A program made the position numbers and the translations under genes. From Alphaproteobacteria bacterium (lineage in GTDB: Bacteria; Pseudomonadota; Alphaproteobacteria; UBA828): DNA of 25,374 bases. The notes beneath the pieces were generated by a model. That model worked only from the letters and a program-made list of their open reading frames with translations. It did not search any database and was not told the DNA's origin. This document shows, in pieces, positions 19,131-25,374 of the stretch. How positions within the stretch are numbered: the stretch's first letter is position 1; each line of letters begins with the position of its first letter. The stretch spans positions 1-25,374 of the forward strand of contig JAJDVB010000075.1 in NCBI GenBank assembly GCA_022826345.1. The letters run 5' to 3'.

Positions 19131-20312
19131 TTGGCCGCCTTCGCCCTCGACTGGCTCAATCTCCTGCTCCGCTGGGCGCACATGATCGCCGGCATCGGCT
19201 GGATCGGCACCTCCTTCTATTTCATCGCTCTCGACGTCAAGCTGAGGAAGCGGGAGAAGATGAAGGAAGGCGTGCTGGGCACCGCATGGCAGGTGCACGG
19301 CGGCGGCTTCTATCACGTCGAGAAGTTCACCGTTGCGCCGAAGGAGCTGCCCGGCGACCTGGTCTGGTTCAAGTGGGAAGCCTATCTGACGTGGTTCACC
19401 GGCTTCCTGCTCCTCATCGTCCAATTCTATTTGAGCGCCGGGACGTGGATGATCGATCCCGCAGTCCTCGACCTCGAGCCCCTGCACGCGGTCGGCATCT
19501 CTGTGGGGAGCCTCGCCGTCGGCTGGTTCGCTTATGACGGCCTCTGCCGCTCGCCCGTCGGCAAGCGGCCCACCCTGCTCGCCATCGTAACGTTCGCGTG
19601 GATTCTCCTGGCGGCTTACCTCTACACCAATGTCTTCTCCGGCCGCGCCGCGTTGATCCATGTCGGTGCCTTCATCGGCACCCTCATGGCGGCCAACGTG
19701 TTTGCGGTGATCATTCCCAACCAGAAGAAGATCACCAAGTCCCTGCTGGAGGGGCGAGAGCCGGACCCCAAGTACGGCGCCATCGGCAAGCAGCGATCGG
19801 TCCACAACACCTATCTGACGCTGCCGGTGCTCGTGACCATGGTGGGCGGGCATTACCCGATGCTGTCGGCGCACCCCCAAGCCTGGTTGATCGTCGCCTT
19901 CGTCATCGTCGGCGGCGCTGCCCTGCGCCACGCCTTTGTCCGCCACGAGGCCGGCGACCCGTTCCCCCGATTCGTCTGGACCCTGCCCGTCATGCTGGTG
20001 GCCCTGGCCGCGGCCGTGTGGATGACCTCGCCTCAGCAGCGGGAGACGCTGGATCTCGAAGTTTCCGACGTGGAGGTCATGGCCATCGTCGACAAGCACT
20101 GCGTCTCCTGCCACGCGGCGAGTCCGAGCCACGAGAGCTTTGACACCCCGCCCAAGGAAATGGTGCTGGAGACCATCGACGACCTGCTCCGTCACGCGGA
20201 GCTGGTGGACAAGTTCACGGTCCAGACCCGCACCATGCCGCTCGGCAACGAGACCGAGATGACCGACGAAGAGCGCGCGCAGCTCGGCGCCTGGATCGAC
20301 GACAACAAGTAG
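19131..20312 (+). CDS. puuD: Membrane urate hydroxylase with C-terminal cytochrome c domain
   Basis: PuuD oxidises urate to 5-hydroxyisourate in the inner membrane and passes electrons to its own cytochrome domain rather than to oxygen. The 393-residue protein has an N-terminal urate-oxidase membrane domain (several hydrophobic segments from residue 5 to about 300, including WAHMIAGIGWIGTSFYFIALD) and a C-terminal haem domain with Cys324-x2-Cys327-His328. Met369 (TMPLG) is the probable sixth iron ligand. The start is TTG 19131: GGCGAGGAGAG lies just before it, an in-frame stop (19110-19112) excludes earlier starts, and the next Met is inside the first membrane segment. It replaces the classical uricase, with UraH and UraD in the same operon completing the route to allantoin. 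Confidence 0.94.
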   Translation: MAAFALDWLNLLLRWAHMIAGIGWIGTSFYFIALDVKLRKREKMKEGVLGTAWQVHGGGFYHVEKFTVAPKELPGDLVWFKWEAYLTWFTGFLLLIVQFYLSAGTWMIDPAVLDLEPLHAVGISVGSLAVGWFAYDGLCRSPVGKRPTLLAIVTFAWILLAAYLYTNVFSGRAALIHVGAFIGTLMAANVFAVIIPNQKKITKSLLEGREPDPKYGAIGKQRSVHNTYLTLPVLVTMVGGHYPMLSAHPQAWLIVAFVIVGGAALRHAFVRHEAGDPFPRFVWTLPVMLVALAAAVWMTSPQQRETLDLEVSDVEVMAIVDKHCVSCHAASPSHESFDTPPKEMVLETIDDLLRHAELVDKFTVQTRTMPLGNETEMTDEERAQLGAWIDDNK

Positions 20313-20337
20313 GACGACGGGCGGCTGGGCGTAAGGC

Positions 20338-20850
20338 ATGCTCCTCTCCATCGACGACCTCAACCGGATGACCGTTTCCGATTTCACCGACCGGTTCGGC
20401 GACGTGGCGGAGCATTCGCCGTGGGTGGCGGAGCGGGCCGCCGGCGCGCGGCCCTTCTCCGACTGGGATGCGGTCGCCGAAGCCTTTGCTGCTGCCCTGC
20501 GTGGCGCCGTGCTTGACGAGCAACTGGCCGTGCTGCGCGCGCACCCGGATCTCGCCGGTCGGGCGGCGGTCAGCGGCGACTTGAGCGACGACTCCCGCAA
20601 GGAGCAGGCGGGCGCAGGCCTCGACCGGCTGACGCCTGAGGAATTCGAGCGCTTTACTGCGCTCAATGCCGCCTACAAGGAGCGCTTCGAGATCCCCTTC
20701 ATCTTCGCGGTCAAGGGCGCGACCAAGGGCATGATCCTCGCCGCCTTCGAAGAGCGTATCGCCAACGGGCAGGAGGTCGAAGTCGAGAACGCGATCGAGA
20801 ATGTCTGCCGCATCATGCGCTTCCGCATCGAGGATCGGGTCGCGGGATGA
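20338..20850 (+). CDS. uraD: OHCU decarboxylase (2-oxo-4-hydroxy-4-carboxy-5-ureidoimidazoline decarboxylase)
   Basis: UraD converts OHCU to (S)-allantoin, the last step encoded here. The 170-residue, all-helical protein has the catalytic His69 in LRAHPDLAG and the conserved SRKEQAGAGL (Glu89), then FIFAVKGATK and the C-terminal RIEDR ending. Length is standard for the free-standing enzyme. The start ATG at 20338 is 25 bases after puuD. Its stop overlaps the guaD start (ATGA), so the two are probably translationally coupled. Confidence 0.95.
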   Translation: MLLSIDDLNRMTVSDFTDRFGDVAEHSPWVAERAAGARPFSDWDAVAEAFAAALRGAVLDEQLAVLRAHPDLAGRAAVSGDLSDDSRKEQAGAGLDRLTPEEFERFTALNAAYKERFEIPFIFAVKGATKGMILAAFEERIANGQEVEVENAIENVCRIMRFRIEDRVAG

Positions 20851-22184
20851 CGACGGGCGCCGACACCGCGGCGCGGGTCCTACGCGGCCGCACGGTGAGT
20901 TTCCGGGACGATCCCCGCGTCGTCGGCCCCGACCGGGCGATGCAGAGCCACGAGGACGGTGCAGTGGTCGTTAGCCGGCAGGGCCGCATCCTGTGGCACG
21001 GCGCCTTCGCCGACCTGCCGCAGGAGCACGCCGGGGCGCCGTGTGAGCGCTATGAGCGCGAGGTCATCCTGCCGGGATTGATCGATGCGCACGTTCACTT
21101 CCCGCAACACCGCATGTTGGCGGCGCCCGCGCACGACCTGCTCGAATGGCTCGATCGCTTCGCCTTCCCCGAGGAGGCGCGATACGCCGACGAGGACCAT
21201 GCCGCGGCGTCGGCGGAGCGCTTTCTCGACAAGCTCGTGAGCCACGGCACCACCAGCGCCCTCGTCTTCTCCACGGTGCACGGGCAAGCCGCCGACTGTC
21301 TCTTCCGGGCGGCGCAGCGGCGCGGCCTCTGTCTGATGACGGGCGCGACCATGATGGACACCAACGCGCCCGATTCCGTGACCCAGAGCGCCGAAGCGAG
21401 CGCCCGGGAGAGCGCCAACCTCATCGCCAAGTGGCACGAGGTGGACCGCCTGCGCTATGCGCTTACGGTGCGTTTCGCGGTCACGTCGAGTGAAGAGCAG
21501 CTTCGGCTGGCCGGCGAGCTATTGGCAGACCATCCCGGCTGCCTGCTCCACACGCACCTCTCTGAGAGCGCTGCGGAGATCGAGCTGGTGCAGCGGCTGT
21601 TCCCCTGGTCGAAGGACTACACGGACGTCTATGCGCACTTCGGCCTCGTGGGCGAAACCTCCGTCTTCGCCCACGGCATCCACCTCTCGGAACGCGAGTG
21701 TCAGGTCCTGCACGACGCGGGCTCGTTGGTGGTCCACAGCCCGACCTCGAACACGTTTCTGGGTTCGGGCCTGTTCGACATCGAGCACCTGTATGCGGCC
21801 CCGCGTCCGGTCAGGGTGGGCGTGGCCACCGACATCGGCGGCGGCACCAGCTACTCCCTGCCTCAGACGCTCGCGGAGGCCTACAAGATCGCCCGGCTGA
21901 AGGGCCGCAGCTTCAACGCCTTCGACGGGTTCTACCTCGCCACTCTGGGCAATGCGCGCGGCCTTCATCTGGAGGCCGAGATCGGCACCCTCGATGCCGG
22001 ACGCTGGGCCGATGTGGTCGTGCTCGATCCTTGCGCGACGCCGGTGCTGGCTGCCCGCCAGGAGCTCTCGGAGAGCCTGGAGGACACGCTGTTCGCGCTG
22101 ATGATGCTGGGCGACGACCGCGCCGTGCGGGCGGTCTACGTCAAGGGCGAGAAGGTCGCCGGCCGGGACCGGGGCGAGGGCTAG
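20847..22184 (+). CDS. guaD: Guanine deaminase
   Basis: The enzyme hydrolyses guanine to xanthine and ammonia, feeding the XdhAB step. The 445-residue protein shows the amidohydrolase metal ligands: His82-x-His84 in LIDAHVHFPQH, His237 within LLHTHLSES, His276/His279 in FAHGIHLSE and Asp329 in ATDIGGGTSYS. The PGLIDAHVHFPQ and TSNTFLGSGLFD segments favour guanine deaminase over other cytosine/adenosine-type deaminases. The segment RFAVTSSEEQL departs slightly from the usual RFAPTST form. It is the last gene of the operon and ends seven bases from the convergent glpD end. Confidence 0.93.
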   Translation: MTTGADTAARVLRGRTVSFRDDPRVVGPDRAMQSHEDGAVVVSRQGRILWHGAFADLPQEHAGAPCERYEREVILPGLIDAHVHFPQHRMLAAPAHDLLEWLDRFAFPEEARYADEDHAAASAERFLDKLVSHGTTSALVFSTVHGQAADCLFRAAQRRGLCLMTGATMMDTNAPDSVTQSAEASARESANLIAKWHEVDRLRYALTVRFAVTSSEEQLRLAGELLADHPGCLLHTHLSESAAEIELVQRLFPWSKDYTDVYAHFGLVGETSVFAHGIHLSERECQVLHDAGSLVVHSPTSNTFLGSGLFDIEHLYAAPRPVRVGVATDIGGGTSYSLPQTLAEAYKIARLKGRSFNAFDGFYLATLGNARGLHLEAEIGTLDAGRWADVVVLDPCATPVLAARQELSESLEDTLFALMMLGDDRAVRAVYVKGEKVAGRDRGEG

Positions 22185-22191
22185 GACAGAA

Positions 22192-23709
22192 TCACCGCTC
22201 GCCGCGCCTATCCCGCAGGTAGGCTCGCAGCCGCTCGACGCCGGCGTCGGAGACGCCGAGACCTTTTCGGGTGCGGCGCCACAGGATGTCCTCGGCGGTC
22301 CGGGCCCACTCGTGCTCGACCAGATACGCGACCTCCGCCGCGTAAAGACCGGCCCCGAAGTGCTCGCCGAGGTCGTCGACGCTGCTGCGGCTGGCGAGCA
22401 GGGCATGGATGTCGGTGCCGTAGTGGCGGATGAAGTGACGGAGAAGCCGCTCCGGCATCCATGAGTAACGCGCGGCGCATTGCGCGGTGAACTCGCCGAT
22501 GTCGGCGTTGGGGATGTCTCCGCCGGGGAGAGGCGCGTCGCTCGTCCATCGCGATCCACTAGCGCCGAGAGGCCCTGCTAGCATGTCCACCGCCCGCTCG
22601 GCGAGCCTGCGGTAGGTCGTGATCTTGCCGCCGTATACCGAGAGCATCGGCGCCGGAGCCGGGTCGAGGTGCAGCACGTAGTCGCGGGCGACCTCGCTCG
22701 CGTTTTCGGCGTGGTCGTCGAACAGAGGACGGATGCCGGAGTAGGTCCACACCACGTCGTCCGGGGCGACGGGGGTCTCGAAGTAGTCGTTGGCGGCGGC
22801 ACAAATGTAGTCGATTTCCTCGGGCGTGATCTCGACCCGTCCGGGCGCGCCCTCGAACTCGACATCGGTGGTCCCCAGCAGGGTGTAATCCTCCTCGTAG
22901 GGGATCGCGAACAGCACGCGGCCGTCGCCGGCTTGAAAGATGTAGGGATGAGCGTGGTCGAAGAGCTTGCGCACCACGATGTGGCTGCCCTTGACCAGCC
23001 TGACCCTGTGCTTTGCCGCGTCGCCGCCTGCGAGCGCGCGGACCTGGCCCACCCAAGGCCCGCCCGCGTTGACGACGCCCCGCGCCGCGACAGTACCGCG
23101 CGCGCCCGATTCCTGGTCAGCAAGGACCGCCGCCCAGCCCGAGCCATCCGGCGCGAGCGAGACGCACGCCGTGCGGGTGCGGATCTCCGCTCCCCTAACG
23201 TGAGCATCGCGGGCGTTGAGGACCACCAGCCGCGAATCCTGCACCCAGCAGTCCGAGTACTCGAAGGCCCGGCGATAGCGGCCCTGCAACGCGCGCCCGC
23301 CCGCGTGGCTGCGGAGGTCGATGCTCGCACAGGGCGGCAGCGGGCCACTCCCGCCCAGATGGTCGTAGAGAAAGAGGCCGAGGCGGATCATCCACCACGG
23401 ACGGAGGCCCGCGTGATGCGGCAGCACGAAGCGCATCGGCCAGATAATGTGCGGGGCGTTACGCAGGAGCACCGCGCGCTCGCGGAGCGACTGGCGTACG
23501 AGCCGGAAGTCGCGGTGCTCCAGGTAGCGAAGCCCGCCGTGGATCAGCTTGGTGCTGGCCGACGAGGTGTGCGCCGCCAGATCGTCCTGCTCGCACAGCA
23601 GCACGTCGAGGCCGCGCCCCGCCGCGTCTCGCGCGATGCCGGCGCCGTTGATGCCGCCGCCGATGACCAGCAGGTCGACCGTGCGCGGCGCTGAACCCTT
23701 CACACCCAT
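22192..23709 (-). CDS. glpD: Glycerol-3-phosphate dehydrogenase (FAD-dependent, aerobic type)
   Basis: GlpD oxidises glycerol-3-phosphate to dihydroxyacetone phosphate at the inner membrane and passes electrons to quinone. The protein (505 residues from the ATG at 23709) opens with the FAD motif VDLLVIGGGINGAGIARDA, then SSASTKLIHGGLRYLEH, and continues with FEYSDCWVQDSRLV, IKGSHIV-like LVKGSHIV, GTTDVEFEG and YGGKITTYR, as in the E. coli enzyme. The frame is open to a GTG at 23739, but the ATG at 23709 fits the family N-terminus and has GGGAG upstream, if at rather long spacing. It is divergent from glpK. Confidence 0.95.
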   Translation of the reverse strand: MGVKGSAPRTVDLLVIGGGINGAGIARDAAGRGLDVLLCEQDDLAAHTSSASTKLIHGGLRYLEHRDFRLVRQSLRERAVLLRNAPHIIWPMRFVLPHHAGLRPWWMIRLGLFLYDHLGGSGPLPPCASIDLRSHAGGRALQGRYRRAFEYSDCWVQDSRLVVLNARDAHVRGAEIRTRTACVSLAPDGSGWAAVLADQESGARGTVAARGVVNAGGPWVGQVRALAGGDAAKHRVRLVKGSHIVVRKLFDHAHPYIFQAGDGRVLFAIPYEEDYTLLGTTDVEFEGAPGRVEITPEEIDYICAAANDYFETPVAPDDVVWTYSGIRPLFDDHAENASEVARDYVLHLDPAPAPMLSVYGGKITTYRRLAERAVDMLAGPLGASGSRWTSDAPLPGGDIPNADIGEFTAQCAARYSWMPERLLRHFIRHYGTDIHALLASRSSVDDLGEHFGAGLYAAEVAYLVEHEWARTAEDILWRRTRKGLGVSDAGVERLRAYLRDRRGER

Positions 23710-23771
23710 GAGTGACCATATAGTCTCCCGTTCGAACACCGCCAGCGCGCAGGCCGTGACCCTGGCGAGAC
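23710..23771. promoter_or_regulatory. Shared divergent control region of glpD and glpK
   Basis: Only about 60 bases separate the two probable starts, so both promoters must overlap here or inside the genes' 5' ends. A perfect 8-base palindrome GTTCGAAC lies at 23730-23737, a candidate operator half-set for a GlpR-like repressor. The region from 23710 to 23729 is AT-richer (ACTATATGG on the - strand) and may hold a -10 element for glpD. No canonical -35/-10 pair is certain. Confidence 0.35.
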
Positions 23772-25238
<1,467 letters not shown>

Positions 25239-25374
25239 CAGGCTGCTGAAGAAGTCACCATTTGCGGCCGGTTTGGTGGGTTTGGTTGGTTTTCTCGGGT
25301 TAGTGGTGGTGCGGTTTGAGCTTCGCGGCCCGCTGGCGGCGGCGCTGGGGGTGCGTTCGGCGGCTTGCGGGCAT
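25239..25374 (-). mobile_element. Probable edge of an insertion sequence (cut by window end)
   Basis: Directly after the glpK stop, CAGGCTGCTGAAGAAGTCACC (25239-25259) resembles the terminal inverted repeats seen on many proteobacterial IS elements. A G/T-rich stretch (25268-25297) and an apparent reading-frame tail on the - strand follow. CTAG at 25235-25238 just outside may be the target sequence. The other end and most of the transposase lie outside the window, so the family is not assigned. Resemblance is from memory, not a search. Confidence 0.4.
25300..25374 (-). CDS. Possible transposase C-terminal end (partial)
   Basis: Read on the - strand from the right edge, 24 codons end in TAA at 25300. 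The tail is very basic (RRRQRAAKLKPHHH before the stop), as at the C-termini of several IS transposases. It ends about 40 bases from the possible terminal repeat, the usual distance. The segment is too short for family assignment and could be a chance open frame. Confidence 0.3.
   Translation of the reverse strand: MPASRRTHPQRRRQRAAKLKPHHH

Noticed and set aside
19077..20666. 529-codon - strand frame opposite puuD and uraD
   Set aside because: Both sense-strand genes carry catalytic motifs at the right positions; the antisense product has none.
25268..25297. G/T-rich run of repeated GGTTT-like units
   Set aside because: It is short and irregular, lies in the non-coding end of the probable insertion sequence, and does not have the spacing of a direct-repeat array or CRISPR.

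Overview
This 25.4 kb, GC-rich, gene-dense window looks like chromosomal DNA of a proteobacterium, most likely an alphaproteobacterium. The support is high GC, tight operons with GTGA/ATGA stop-start overlaps, frequent GTG/TTG starts, and a membrane urate hydroxylase (PuuD) carrying its own cytochrome c domain. Taxonomy is inferred; there is no rRNA or tRNA gene. I count about 19 full-length protein genes, one gene cut by the left edge and one apparent transposase tail cut by the right edge.

Region A (1-6813, all + strand) looks like one catabolic operon for an aromatic, possibly N-heteroaromatic, compound. It contains the C-terminal part of a Rieske ring-hydroxylating oxygenase alpha subunit and a NicX-like (2,5-dihydroxypyridine 5,6-dioxygenase-like) iron dioxygenase with its two-His/one-Asp ligands in place. 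An ABC importer follows, made of a TorT-like periplasmic binding protein, an RbsA-type double ATPase and an RbsC-type permease. The last gene is an amidohydrolase-2 family metalloenzyme. Import, ring hydroxylation, ring opening and a later hydrolysis or decarboxylation would form a coherent pathway, but its substrate cannot be read from the sequence. This is the best candidate here for something undescribed.

Region B (6841-8872) holds a secreted protein of unknown function (- strand) and, divergently, an MDR-family quinone-oxidoreductase-like enzyme.

Region C (9106-22184, all + strand) is a 13 kb purine catabolism operon: uraH, xdhA, xdhB, xdhC, a BMP-type ABC importer (ATPase, two permeases, binding protein), puuD, uraD and guaD. 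Together these convert guanine to xanthine (GuaD), xanthine or hypoxanthine to urate (XdhAB, matured by XdhC), urate to 5-hydroxyisourate (PuuD), then to OHCU (UraH) and allantoin (UraD). The importer probably brings in purines or nucleosides. Allantoin-degrading genes and a regulator are not in the window.

Region D (22192-25238) is glycerol catabolism: glpD (- strand), convergent with guaD, and divergent from glpK. From 25239 to the end the sequence looks like the edge of an insertion sequence: a possible terminal repeat and the tail of a reading frame on the - strand.

Several perfect inverted repeats lie between or at the starts of operon genes. Two of them sit just after the two binding-protein genes, a usual place for RNA hairpins that raise binding-protein mRNA above that of the transporter partners.
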